Shown: in pieces, positions 1-12,000 of the stretch
Numbering within the stretch: the first letter of the stretch is position 1
How the letters are laid out: each line of letters begins with the position of its first letter
Source of the DNA: Romanomermis culicivorax
Lineage: Eukaryota; Nematoda; Enoplea; Mermithida; Mermithidae
Direction of reading: 5' to 3'
DNA: 64,000 nucleotides
Assembly (NCBI GenBank): GCA_963922205.1
Contig: CAWUHX010000304.1
Coordinates: 1 to 64,000 of the forward strand
Notes under the pieces: generated by a model
Told to the model about the DNA's origin: nothing
Seen by the model: only the letters and a program-made list of their open reading frames with translations
Database searches by the model: none
Made by a program: the position numbers and the translations under genes

Positions 1-1140
1 ATGAAATATTGAAGATACCAATTAAAACACGAGATAATACGTTTAAAATGATTAAAACTATTAAAGATTAAATGATAAGTGAAGGTAGAAATGTTAGAAG
101 CAGCACCTGAGCTACGAAATAAATAATAATGCTTATTTAAGTTATAACCGGCGCTCAAAAATTTTGAGATTATGACCTTCTGAAATGCACCAAAATGCAT
201 CTTTTCTGTATCCGATATGATCAAACACATGACTCAAAAAATTCTGACAAGCCATTTTGGCTTGTTGAACTAAAATTCTACAAGCCATTTTGTCAGTCCA
301 ATAAGCCATGGCTTGTAAAATGCTAAAAAAAACTATGTCTGGAACATATAGCTCTAAATATACCACACATCGTAAAAAAACAAAAGTAGATTCAGAAACA
401 GCATTCTTTTTCCTATCAGAAAATCTATGTTTCGTGTGATAAGAGTTCAGTAAGACGTAACCTGATTTACGCCAAATCAGAAAATCCGCTCTGAAAAGTT
501 CCGTAACTATCAAAGCGGTATTTGAAATTTTTGGCTACAGCAAACTATGGTACCAAAATGAAAAAACGCGAGTGATATCAAAATGTCCCAACGCCTTGTT
601 GAAGACCATTGATGATTATGCAAGATTAACGCTGAATGAAATTGGTTGTTTCTTTGCTGAGATATATGTAATTAACCGAAATATTTTTTAATTCACTATT
701 ACTGTGGCAACGGTATAACGAATTTTAATTTCTCCGCTGATGAATTTTGTGTCTTCATTCAGTCAGATTAGGATTTAAAACTGAAATTCTTAATTTTTGT
801 GTTTGATTGATTCAAATAGAAAATTCAATATCATTGATAATGGTACAGTGTTTCGATCGAAAATTAACACTATTTTCGACTTTATTTTCTCTATTCTTTA
901 CATGGTTGTTAAATATACATAACATAGATATTCGTTCGTAGTCGAAAATTGAATCAATTTGAACTTCTTGAACAATTCTAGAGCTATTTAAATTGTCTCA
1001 GCATTCCATTTGTTTTTGGGATTTCGTGAACTATTTTGTTGCACAGTATTTTCTTTTCTCACTGACATGGTTAGCTGAAAAATAGGTTGGGCACGATTTT
1101 TACAAAAAATTATTGCGTTAAACGTTAAATTTTTATCAAA
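1..1140. other. Gene-free AT-rich flank with a repeat remnant
   Basis: I see no protein gene here. Bases about 148-215 resemble 32345-32415 (an element with a GCGC hairpin followed by AAAATTTTGAGATT and a conserved GCATCTTTTC), so this is a decayed copy of the same repeat. Around 250-330 there are short palindromic repeats of the form CAAGCCATTTTGGCTTG. The 123-residue minus-strand open frame at 142-513 overlaps this repeat and has no recognisable domain. Confidence 0.5.
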
Positions 1141-1174
1141 CTTTTAACCTAAAACTTTTCCGCAGTTTTCAGTA

Positions 1175-1375
1175 ATGTCTCTAGTGGAAAAAATTTTTTT
1201 GTGCCATTGGCACAGATTTTTTTGGATTCTTCTGCCAATTGGCACAAATGTCCGTGCACAAAAAAAAACGCTGCCAACCAGTGTTTTTTTGTGCCAAAAC
1301 ATGGTTTTTGGCACACAAAAATTTGGAATGGCACAAAAAAATTTGGGCGTTTGTGCCAATTAGCACAAATTTTTT
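1175..1375. repeat. TTGGCAC-palindrome repeat, copy 1
   Basis: A cluster of variants of the palindrome TGCCAATTGGCA and its halves (GTGCCATTGGCAC, GTGCCAATTAGCAC, TTTTTGTGCC) separated by A or T runs. A closely related block lies at about 2045-2125 with the same order of motifs, including CCGTGCACAAAAAAACGCTG. Short open frames on both strands here come from the palindromes and are not genes. Confidence 0.6.
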
Positions 1376-2044
1376 GACTGATCGAAGGCTGAATTTCCTT
1401 GATTTTCAGTCATTTTACGGGCTGGGCTGATAACGCAAAATTTTCTCATCGCTTCGCGCCGAGTCAATAAGATAATAATCTTAGTCTTGTGTAGAACCTG
1501 AGAGAATTGCTTTCGAACAACAGTATATTTGTATGATCGCAACAAACTTTGAGATTGTCAACGACTGCAAAATGAATAGGAATGGTTAACTTCCACTGTT
1601 CACTCAGTGTGATTGGAAACCTAAATTTTAATATTTGATGTTTGATCTGAACAGAAAAACTGACATTGTTAGCACAATTTTTCAACCCTTAATTTACCAG
1701 AACCGACCTTCGGTTTAGTTTTATTTCAGGAGACAGCAATTATGGACATCCTTAATTTATTTACATCGGTGTTACGAACAAATTCGTAGCCGAAAATTAA
1801 AGAAAAATATAAAACGCCTGAAAATATTAAAAAATATCCGAATTCTCTCAGCATCCGATTTCTTTTCGATTCATATAAACTGCTTTCTCGATCAGTTTTT
1901 CTTATTGCATTGACGTATTAAAACAAAATAGAGTTGGCACGATTTTTATGTAAATTAGTGTGGCGAAAGTTTCTTTAGTTATGTTTTTATCAAACTTTTG
2001 ACATAAAACTTTTTAAAGGTTTTCAGTATGTTTTAAGGCTAAAA
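1376..2044. other. Spacer between repeats, nothing recognised
   Basis: AT-rich DNA without a recognisable gene. Part of it (about 1740-2040) repeats the layout of about 900-1170, namely a stretch ending in TTGGCACGATTTTTA followed by CAAACTTTT and then the palindrome cluster. The two palindrome clusters are therefore copies of one larger diverged repeat of roughly 450 bases. Confidence 0.4.
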
Positions 2045-2125
2045 ATTTTTTTTGTGCCATTGGCACAAATTTTTTTAGCCCTTTGTGCCAATTGGCACAA
2101 ATTCCGTGCACAAAAAAACGCTGAT
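2045..2125. repeat. TTGGCAC-palindrome repeat, copy 2
   Basis: Second copy of the palindrome cluster seen at 1175-1375, with GTGCCATTGGCAC, GTGCCAATTGGCAC and CCGTGCACAAAAAAACGCTG in the same order. It lies in a diverged duplicate of the surrounding sequence. Confidence 0.6.
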
Positions 2126-2199
2126 CCACCAACCACCTTTTTTCGCAGGGCGGGACCACCGTTTCTTTCCTCAACTGGGGTCTTTTGAGTAAAAAAGTT

Positions 2200-2465
2200 T
2201 GAAAATTTGGAAAAAATTTTATACATGGTTCTCATTGTGGAATTCGAATAAATATTATTATTGTCGAAAAATTTTTTAGGAATTCAAAACCGAAAAGATG
2301 CATTTTGATGGACTTCAAAAGCTGAAAATCTCAAAATTTTCCGGCGCTTCGCGTCAGTCATAGGTATAATAATAATTTTCTATCAGGTGCGGCCGTTAGC
2401 ATATCCACTTCCACTTACTAATTAATGCTCAATAGTTTCTATCAATCAAGTTAGCTCGTCATCAG
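2200..2465 (-). repeat. Dispersed repeat copy, inverse of 32218-32480
   Basis: This block reads, on the minus strand, like 32218-32480. Shared landmarks are the sequence around TTAGCTCGT, the run ACTAATTAATGCTCAA, a GC hairpin (here CCGGCGCTTCGCG), a block beginning CAAAATTTTCCGG, and the conserved AACCGAAAAGATGCATTTTG. Other pieces of the family occur near 148-215 and 30268-30440. Confidence 0.6.
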
Positions 2466-3282
2466 CATATCAGCATACCTAAAAAAGGTCCGAGTTCCGA
2501 CCAGTTGGGTACATGATCAAAGGTCTTTTTGAGGGGAGGGAGTAGCCAACCTTCCGAAGTTTTGGCGGAAAGGATCAGCAACTGCTCAAAAAATGCGTTT
2601 TTCGGGCCAAAAAATGGAGAGAACACACCCTGATGATCAATAAATTCCTGCTTCATAACTAATACTGAATTTTATTTCGGCCCGAAACGCCGAAAAAATT
2701 TTGCTTTCTGACCGATTTTTGGTATTAGTGGACTGGTTAACACCCATTTATACATTAACATGTGTGCGTAATAGAAAAGATATAACACTGATGTACACAT
2801 TCATGTAAGAGAGCCCCGAGGTTTTGAGGGTGGTCCGGCGACTTTATTGGGGCGGAGGGCCATCGGCTCCCCAGAATTGTAGTGCGGGGTCCCTGAAAAA
2901 AAATTTGATTTTTTCGCCAAAAAGGTCCGAAGAGTAATAAATTTTTTTCTAAATTGACATTTATGATCGGAAATTGACATTTATGACCAGGGTTCCTACA
3001 CAACCTGGGAAACTCAGGGAATTTTTTTTAGCACCTGGGAAAGCTGGGAAACCTGGGAAACTCAGGGGATTTTTTTCTTGGGCCGCATGTTCATACAGAA
3101 GGCCAGAGCTTGGTGTATGACTACATAACAGAGGGCGGTTGGTTAAAAATAGTTATTTTGGATTTTTTCATTTAAGTTTTATATCTTTGATGCTTATAAA
3201 TTGTTGAACAGCAGTTAAAAAAACTTGATTAAAACGTTAATAATAATTAACGATCGGTAATCAAAAAGATCGGTAATCGGCA

Positions 3283-4830
3283 GTTTCAAATGAAATGAAA
3301 TGAAAAATATTTATTGCTGTTGCACAAAACAAAACAAAAGAGAAGCGCAAAGTGAAATACATAATATTATGTCATATAAAGAATAAGATTAGTAAATTGA
3401 CTCGCAAGAAATGTAAATATTTTAAGAAATGGATAAATCATGCAGCAATAGGGTGCAAAGGTTACTTGAAAAGTAACAACTTACATGCACCCCCCAATTC
3501 GATTATCAAAGTTTAGAAGTTTAATTTTTCTTTGAAAGTGTGCAAACTGGGAGAATTAACAATATCGAAAGACAAAGAGTTTCATACATTAATATAACGG
3601 TTAAAAAATCAAACTGGCAAGCAGTGGTATGAACTGACTTTATCGTTCATGATTACGACGCGTATTGTTGTTGTTTATACAGAAAAAGTCATCAGGATTT
3701 AGAATTGTTTTTTTGTGGATTATGTTGTACATGGTACAGAGGGCAGATTCTAATCTACGAATATCAAGCTTGTGTAGACCTACATAGCCTTTGAATCCGG
3801 TCTTCATAGGACAAACCAGATTTATGACCAAAAATCCTTCTGGTAAATCTACGTTGAACATTTTCGATGTAACGTACGTCCGCTAAAAAATGCGGATTCC
3901 ATACTGAACTACAGTATTCTAATATTGGACGTACATAAGTAACGAAAGCCTTTGCTAGAGTATTTTTCTCACGGGAGACGAAAGACTTGAAAATTAAAGT
4001 AGACCTATTATAGGCATTTTTTACGATGTATCTATAGTGTTCGTTCGTTAAACATCATATTAGAAGATATAAGAATTCCCAAATCTTTAACATAACTTTC
4101 GTTTGGTGGGAGATGTTGGTAACAAAGTGTATATTGACAAGATGGGTTTTTTGCACCTAAATACAAGACATAACTTTTTGTAGTAGATATAGGTATTTGC
4201 CGATTCGTAGACCAATTTGAAAGAGTATCAAGGTCTCGTTGAAGAATCATAAAATTTGTAGATACATTGAAAATTTTTAGATCATCTGCAAAAAGAAAAA
4301 TTTCACTTTTGATATTGTCAATAATGTCATTTATGTACAAAAGAAACAAAGTTGGACCTAATACACTACCTTGGGGCACTCCACTAGTCACTTTGAGCTG
4401 AGATGATAGGGAGTTTCCAATTTTGACCCTTTGATATCTATTCTTAAGAAAATTTGATATCCAGCTTAAAAGGGGACCAGAGAGACCATATTTAGAAAGT
4501 TTGAGAAGGAGCTTAGAACGGGAAACTGAGTCAAAGGTCTTGGCAAAGTCAATGTACCCTATGTCTAAGGAGTGTACTTTGTCCAACTGATTTAACCATG
4601 AGTTTTTACACTTGAGTAACTGTGGTTCGCAGGGTCTATGTTTTAGGAAACCAAACCGTTGATCTGCTAAAAAGTTATGCTGACGAAGGAAACTTAAAAT
4701 TTTATTATTAATAATTTTTTCCATAATTTTGCATGGGACTGAACATAGGAAAACAGGACGATAATTTTCAACCAGGGCTGGGTCATCTTTTTTGAAAATA
4801 GTTTCAGTAGATTGTGCTGAAAAATAAATC
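3283..4830 (-). mobile_element. Truncated CR1/Jockey-type non-LTR retrotransposon
   Basis: The minus strand holds the 3' half of a LINE. Its lower-coordinate end (3283-3305) has repeats reading CATTT on the minus strand, preceded by AATAAA near 3310-3315, which fits a LINE 3' end with a microsatellite tail. Between them and the reverse transcriptase lie the C-terminal remnants at 3640-3900, in several frames. The 5' end is lost near 4830, inside the reverse transcriptase N-terminus. Frame breaks near 4060 and in 3860-4030 show it is dead. Confidence 0.85.
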
Positions 4831-4859
4831 TTCCGACATTTTAGAGACCTCGAAATCAA
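4032..4859 (-). pseudogene. Reverse transcriptase fragment (non-LTR)
   Basis: About 275 residues are open. Recognisable in order are ENYRPVFL (start of the RT fold), the FDSVSRSKLLLKL region, the SGVPQGSVLGPTLFLLYIND block, the catalytic FADD motif within FLFADDLKIF, and the later LGILI region, the layout of RVT_1 in CR1/Jockey-like LINEs. The first ~25 residues before ETIFKKDDP are probably not native, because the retrotransposon sequence begins there. The frame is lost at about 4060, and the rest of the protein continues as broken pieces at 3640-3861. There is no endonuclease domain, so this is a truncated, inactive copy. Confidence 0.9.
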
Positions 4860-5392
4860 AATTTTTCGGCGATTTTTTTTTTAATTTTTTCTAGCCAAAC
4901 TTTTGATTTCTCACCCAAAACTCAAGAAATTCAATTTAAAAGTCAGGAACTGACACAAAGTGAATGAAATACAAGGACAGTAACTTTTGATCATTTTTCT
5001 GATGAAATTAAGCAAATTTATCAATTTTAGAGTGAGCAACTAAAAATTAATCTGTGCAACCAAACTCTTCCCCGGGTTACAGATCAACCTCGCTTGTGCG
5101 AAAAAATCCTGATGATTGATTCGAATAATGACTGATCTAATTTGTGAGCCTTATTATTCCGTGTGTGATTAAGAATATATTCAAAATGATTGATATGCTT
5201 TTCGGGCTTTTCCTGTGATTTTGGAGAGTGTTTTCGACTAAATTCTTTGCAAAAAACTTTGATTTTTACTACCAGATTTATTTACTAACTTTTTAGTTTT
5301 GGCTTGTTGGAATTCCTATTGGCCTGTAAAATTTTGACCTTAAGAGTCAAATGGCCAGTCGAGAAAAAAGCCCTGCAATGCACACTCTAAAA
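4860..5392 (+). repeat. Fragment of the 8257-9663 DNA element
   Basis: This stretch aligns collinearly with 9140-9663, by eye roughly three quarters identical. Shared landmarks include AATGACT(G/C)ATCTAAT, GTGAGCCTTAT, ATTGGCCTGTAAAATTT and the terminal AAAAAAGCCCT. The left two thirds of the element are absent, so this is a 3'-end fragment. It abuts the broken 5' end of the retrotransposon. Confidence 0.7.
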
Positions 5393-5697
5393 GTATACAT
5401 ATAGTGTTAACAGCGAAAATTGTGTCCCAATTGTGTATGTCAAAAACCTGGGAAATTATTTATGGATACCTGGGAAACCTGGGAAATTCAGGGGATTTTT
5501 TTGGCCAGTACTGTAGGAACCCTGTATGACCATTTTTTGTTCAAAAAATGACATTTTTCGGTTTTTTCCTGACTTAAGTTATGGAGATCCCTATGGCTAG
5601 TTATGGGATTGGCAAATCCTGCGGGGGGATCGCCCAATAGCTAGCCATATGACCGACGATTTCTGGAGCAGGATTTCCTATGGCACTTCCCTCAAAT

Positions 5698-6037
5698 TAG
5701 ATTCATTTCGACGGGCAAGCTACGCTGTCCTTAATAGAAAGCGGGTGAGCTAAACAGGCAAGCTGCCGTGCTTTTAATAGAAGGAGGGTGATCTAAACTG
5801 CCATTCCGTGGCTCTTTGTTAAACCCGTACAGTTTTAGCCTTCACACCCATTATATAAAATTATACATACTGCGTCAGCATAGTTAGGTAGGTATTGGAA
5901 GGGGAGTAATGGGACGGGCGCTTCGTGCCCGCCTGCGTATCTCTACCCTGCGTCTTTCGGGCGTACCGCTATGCTCATACACGTTATACCTTCTTTCACT
6001 GAATGATTTGTCCGTTTAAGGCGTTTATTGATAAAAA
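5698..6037. other. 5' flank of the zinc-finger/RS gene
   Basis: Upstream region of the gene starting at 6038. It contains GC hairpins (GGGCGCTTCGTGCCC near 5920 and a CGTCTTTCGGGCG block near 5950). I see no convincing TATA box. A 3' splice-site-like sequence, TTTGTCCGTTTAAG, ends at 6020, 17 bases before the start codon. Confidence 0.4.
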
Positions 6038-9000
6038 ATGTCTAAAGAAGGTGACGAAGCGGAATTCGAAATTATTGTCGAGGACGAAATTGGCGATGAA
6101 GAAGAAAATACTGAACCAACTTCCGTAGAAAGAATAAATGAAAAAGGGCTACCGGTCGTCGAAGACGTTTCCAAAAGTAGTGACATCGCAGAAGTCATAG
6201 TCGTAACTACAGCTGTAGGCGCGTCATCACTAAACGTCTTAGAAGTACCGGAGCATGTGGTCGTGCGAGAAGAAATCCCTGCTGTCCCTACTGATCTAGC
6301 CCCACAACTCGAAAGTGATCAGAAGATAGAAACCGTTGCTGAAATTAAGGTCAATATCGAAAAAGGTTTTGTATGTGTCGTTTGAATGAAATTTGAGAAA
6401 ATGCGAGATGCTAAGGGAAGCAATGGAAAAATCTTGGTTTTTAGAATGTTCCTCCTGCATCGTCAGACGTAAACGACTATAAAGAAGCTGATATCGAAGA
6501 AATTGCGGAAATCCCGATTTCTTCTGATCAAAAAGAAGTCGTACAGCCAGTTTCGGAGGAAGATTCCGCGGATGAAGTAGAAGAATATACCGTCGAGGAT
6601 TCCATCGAAGATGAAGAAAAAGATGATCAAACGGCGCTTGCTCAAGAAAGTATCGCCGATTTAGGTCAAGAGACTGATGGAATGGAAGTCGACAGCAAAA
6701 GAAATGGTGATACGGTCGACAATGTGCAAAATGATACAGTTTCTGGAGAATCGCCCAATTTTTTGGGCGATATAGAGCAAGATAACTTGGAAAATGATCC
6801 AGTAGAAGTATCTTTTAACGAATCAGCCTCATCCATGTCTGACTCGATCGAAATTGTGGATGACTTGTCGAAAAATGAAGACATTGTTGAAAATGAGGCT
6901 GCCAATGTGAAAGAAGTTGCATCTGACGAGTTGAAGTTAGTTCAGCATAACGGAGATACTAACGATAACAAAAATGGTAAGCCTGCCGTTGAGAAGTTAG
7001 CTTAATGCTATGGAGACTGCTGTCGCGAATAAATCTGAAATAATTAATCTCAAATCAAGCCATGAAAACACATTCGATAAAAACAAAGTCCAATTCAAAA
7101 TTATTTATTCAAGTTAGTGTATTCGTAGGAAATTAATTTATGAAAATCATTATTCATATCTTACCTGCGTACACTACCCTGAAGCTCCTCAAGATTCACT
7201 CGAGTAATTTGATTTTGGGTTGAATTGAATTTATATGATACCGACAGATGAAAATAAATCAAATGAACAACCGGTCGAAGTAGTGAACATTCGAAAAGAG
7301 CCGCTGCCCGAAGTTATGTTATTCGTTGACAGTTTGACGCAGCTTTCTTTTGACTGGAAAAAGTATTCTTGCTTTTTCTGCAAGGTGGGTCTGGAATTCT
7401 GACTCATTTTACTCAATTGTGCATCTCTTCCTTTTTGTAGCCGTGTCACGTTTACGTTACGTCAACAGCTGCTTTCGAAAGACATATAAATGAGCAACGC
7501 CATCAAATTGTTAGCTGTTCATAACATTTCTTTTGAGATTATGATAACTCGATGCTTTTTTAGAATCTTGTGCGATGGAAAATGATCAACGAGTTGAATG
7601 GTAAGTTCGACATTTTCCAGCCGAAGTGCACACCTTTGAGTGATATATAATTGAATGACTTGGACTAATAGAAACTTGGTCGCCCATTTCGTTTTGATTT
7701 CAATCTGTCTGAAATTTGATTCTGGGTTTTAGCCGAAACGATGAATTTCGATAAAAAGCTTCAAGACGATATCATTAATCACAAAGACTTTATAGTCGGT
7801 ACGTTCTAGTTGGTCGTTTTATTATGTATATGTTGATTCATATTTGTATTATTTAGGACTGGACAAAACAATAGCGATTAAGCCGAACGGCAAGATAACA
7901 TGCTTCGTTTGTATGTTGTGCAATTTCGTTTGCTCAGATATGGAATTCTTAATCACGCATCTTGGCGCATTTGACCATATTGACAACTTCATGGTGAGGC
8001 TTTCGCACTCAGTCTTTGACCCATTGATATTGTGAGCGCGAAACGCCGAAAAAATTAGACAAAATTTCGTTTTTTCATTTGTCTTATCAAAATTACCAGG
8101 GTCCCTATGCCTACCATGTAGCCGACGATTTCTTGGGGGTCTTGTGGCACTTGCCCCTCTGTACATGTATATGCATCAAATATTTTTATGGCTGAGTCGT
8201 CAAATGAAATGTCCCGGTCAAGAGTACGCTGTTGTGGGATACATTACTGGCATGAACAGGGTTTTTAGGCCAATTCGGAGCCTTGGCTCCTAAAAATTCT
8301 GAGAAGCTCCTAAAAATTTAGCGGCACAGGCCAAATTGGCTTGTAAAAATTAGAGCCTAACGACTTTTTGATTAGGTTGGAGTTTCCTGTCCGGATATGC
8401 ATTTATATGCGTTTTTAAAAAATACCAAAAATTTTCCTGCGCTTCGCGACGAATTTCAAATCATTTATGATTCTTGGTATCATTTCTGTTGTGCGGTTAG
8501 ACAATATCGGCCTAGTTTATGCTTATAGCTTTTAAACATCAGTATATTATCGATGAATATTTGACCTTGTATTATTTTTCCACGTATTCGACGAAAATCA
8601 AGATTTTTCTAGATTCCACAATATCCTTTTGCGGTCCTTTAGAATTTTCGGCTATCGTGAACATAACTTTTTGCATTTGGAAAATGATTAAAACATCATC
8701 GGCATGGGAAAACGTCAGATGTTCTTGCTATCTGAAGAAGTCATCCAAATTCTTTGCTGCTTGCCTAATTTTTGAATTTTAGTTTGCCCGATGATACATT
8801 TAATTCACGAAAGAATTAGACTTTTCACGCAGGCAATGGGTATTAAAAATATACATTTTCCAACGCTATGGGATATCAAAATCCAAAATTTTCTTTCGGT
8901 GCTAAGCACCGGAATTAACTAGTGATATTCAAGTCTGAAATAAAATACCTATCGCGCTTTTTTATGCTTTAGATCATTTGAAAACAACTTCTTTTGATAA

Positions 9001-12000
9001 ATAATAATGACTGGTAAATCACTGACTCCAGACTAGATCGAAAATGAAGGAAAAATGTTTGACATCTTTCGTCAACCAAATGGTCGAAAGATCACGATCC
9101 ATTATCGGTAGTTGCAGAAGAATGTGCCGAAAAAAATGAATTTTCCGACGTTTAAGAGGTCCCAAAATCGCCGCTAGGCGCCGAAGAAGTTTCTACAGCA
9201 AATCTTTTGATTTTTTCGCCATAACGCAGGAAATTCGGTGTTAAAAGTCGAAGTGAATGAAATACAAAGAAAATAACTTTTAGTCATTTTTCTGAGGAAC
9301 TAAGCGAGTTTATCAATTTTAGACTGAGCAACTAAAAATTTATCTGTGCAACGAAATTTTTTCTCCTAGTTGCACATTCCGACCCGGCTTGTATCAAAAA
9401 ACCCTGATGATTGATTTTAATAATGACTCATCTAATATGTGAGCCTTATCATTCTGTATGTGGTTGAGAATGTATTCTAAATGATTTGTCTGTTATGTTG
9501 GCTTCTATGTGATTTTGATGCGTGTTTTTGAATAACATTGTTTTTTACTAACCACATTTGTTTACAAAATTTTTAGTTTTGGCCTGTTGAAATTCGGATT
9601 GGCCTGTAAAATTTCGACCCTATGAGCCAAGTGGCCCGTTGAGAAAAAATGAAAAAAGCCCTATGCATTAATAGTAAATCCTAGGAAAATATCACTGCAA
9701 AAAATGAATTATGTGGGTCGATTTTGAGAATAAGCACCGGCTGATACTCTATTTTTTAGAAAGAAAAAGAAGAAAAGACTTTAGAAAACTGCAGGTATTA
9801 GCAGTGTTTTTTTTGTACTCGGTCCATTTGTACTGGTACAAACGACCTCTCAAAAACCGTTTGTACTCCAAAATTTACGAAAAATTGCTGAAAAAAGGAT
9901 TCATTGTTATAAAATGCAACAAACATGCTGTGAAATATGAATACGTTGGCTATTTTCACAAGACACATAAGAAGGCTACAAATTCAGACTCATAAAACAC
10001 TTGATCATGAGGCACATAACATGCACTAGTGAAATACTCCACAAAAAGCTTTTATTATTATGCCATAGCTGCTAGTTTGTCGTTTTCGGTGTGGACGCAT
10101 AACAAACAAGTCCTACAAAGTCCATTGATACTGAATACTGACAGCTGTTGAGCTACAAAAAATTTTTTTATCCAAAAATTTTCGTTGGTACTGGTACAAA
10201 CGAAGCCCAAATTTTCGTTTGTACTCTGGACCGTTTCGTTTGTAAAGTACAAAAAAAACACACTGGGTATTAGTTGACTCATAGAAAAGTCGATTTCATA
10301 CGAACGGTTTTCATTTGCATAATAATTTAAATTTTTAGCCCATACTCGACCCCCCCCCCCCAATCTAGTCATCGATAGTTTCGGATTATTTTGACCTCAT
10401 TAATGTACGATTCGAATAAAATGTTTCCGTTTCAGGAGTACGTTCGTTCACATTTGTACAAACCAACGACTTGTTGCTCTTTGCCACAAAATGATACTGA
10501 AAACATGCGCGTGGTCGACGACAAAACAAAAAATTGGATAATCAACGAAGCCAAATCATACATACGTAAAAATGGCCAGTGTAAAATTCGCCTCTACTCG
10601 GGTCAAAAGTATCGAAATTGGATTACGGTCGACGCCGAACGTCGAGAAACAGAGGATGACTTTCAGCGCGATCAAATTGGAAGGTTCCTCACGGATTGGC
10701 AGTGTAAGTTAACATATTCGATTTCAAAACAGGTGGGAAAAGTAAAATATTATTTTATGCTAGATTTATTGATTAACAAGATCTTCTCCTCAGCTAACTT
10801 AATATTTTTTAAGTAGTATAATGCACGCTTCTCTGCAAAATATTGCGTTATCGGCTGTGTGTCCTCTTGGGAATTAGTCTTCCCATGTAAACATTTTTAG
10901 CCATTGAAGTAAAAACCGATGTCATATCAGCGGGATGGAGTGCTGCCAACGGTGAATACGAGAAGATGAATGCCGATATGAAACAAAAATATATTGGTAA
11001 TTTATTTTTATAAAGAACATTTTCGGAAAGTCTGTAAACTTCAAAAAATATTTTGGGCATATTTTCAACTTTTTGATAAATGTAAGCCATTATGATAACG
11101 GACGGTCTGGATGGCTTTTCCATGCTTTTTTTGATACATTTGTGCATATTCAATTTATGTACAGGGTTACAATATCTAGTCGAACTCTGGACGCCTTCGC
11201 GACGAGCCATTGCCGTCTGGTACTGTGCGTTATGCGATTCCTTGGTCATTGATTGGACTGAACATTGCTCGACAACGCAACACGTGGCCGTTTATTTAGT
11301 AAATTTATTTCGAACACATATAATAGTTGCATATTGATCAGAGGAGTAAAGTTCATATTCGAATTCAATTTTCAATATCATCCGGACGACACAGCATACA
11401 TGTAATTGGCGGGAAGTGCCATAAGTTTCCCCACAAAAAATCGTCAGCTGTATGCATAGCAATGTGGTGCCCACAAAATTTGCCGATCATATGGCTAAAA
11501 TAAGCTAGCCATAGAAATCCCATACATTTGAACTGAAAACTGAAAAATAACAATTTTTTTCAACGCTTCCCGCGCACGTACATATTTTGAACACTGAACC
11601 ATTTTTTAAACCTTTCAGTCGGCGCAAAAAAATCTCAGGCCCAAAGATCGAAATTTTTTCTTTCAGTGATCTCTCTAAAGTTTTGAACGATTGATAACTC
11701 CACGAATAAAAATATCGTCTGAGCCTAAGACACGGAGCTCCGATACATGCCTGATCAACAATGTGTAATTTTATCGATGAAACCCTTTAAAATTAATGAA
11801 CCAGAAAGATCCTAATTATTTAATCTTTTGCTTCGTTAGCATGATTTAAGTTGACGATCACATAAATAATATACATCATTTGATTGAGTAATTATACTTG
11901 TAACTAAACGGTTGAAATTGAATTCAATTTTTTAGAAGAGAGAGTATAAGGAGTATGTATTCGATTGTGCTGTACTTGAAGCCGACGACGAAGAGCAAAT

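Larger units (their letters stand above)
2988..5524. mobile_element. DNA transposon-like insertion, 13-bp inverted ends
   Basis: The ends are perfect 13-bp inverted repeats, CAGGGTTCCTACA at 2988 and TGTAGGAACCCTG ending at 5524, flanked by a TATGAC duplication. Both ends carry subterminal repeats of the words ACCTGGGAAA and CTCAGGGGATTTTTTT. The CAGGG terminus fits the hAT superfamily pattern (YARNG), although a 6-bp rather than 8-bp duplication is what I can see. The interior carries no transposase; it holds a retrotransposon fragment (3283-4830) and a piece of another DNA element (4860-5392). Confidence 0.7.
2798..5697 (-). mobile_element. CATACATGTA-family MITE, split by nested insertions
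   Basis: The left part (2798-2987) and right part (5525-5697) together make one copy of the repeat family described at 16177-16617. They match its G-rich block, the ACATTTTTGACCATTTTTTG segment, the ATGGCTAGCCAT-like palindromes and the GCACTTCCC end. The copy is interrupted by a ~2.5-kb insertion at 2988-5524. The duplicated 6-mer TATGAC on both sides (2982-2987 and 5525-5530) marks the junction, and other family members give the uninterrupted arrangement. Confidence 0.75.

Noticed and set aside
10058-10372. 104-residue minus-strand frame
   Set aside because: It runs across the end of a hAT MITE into intron sequence; no domain.
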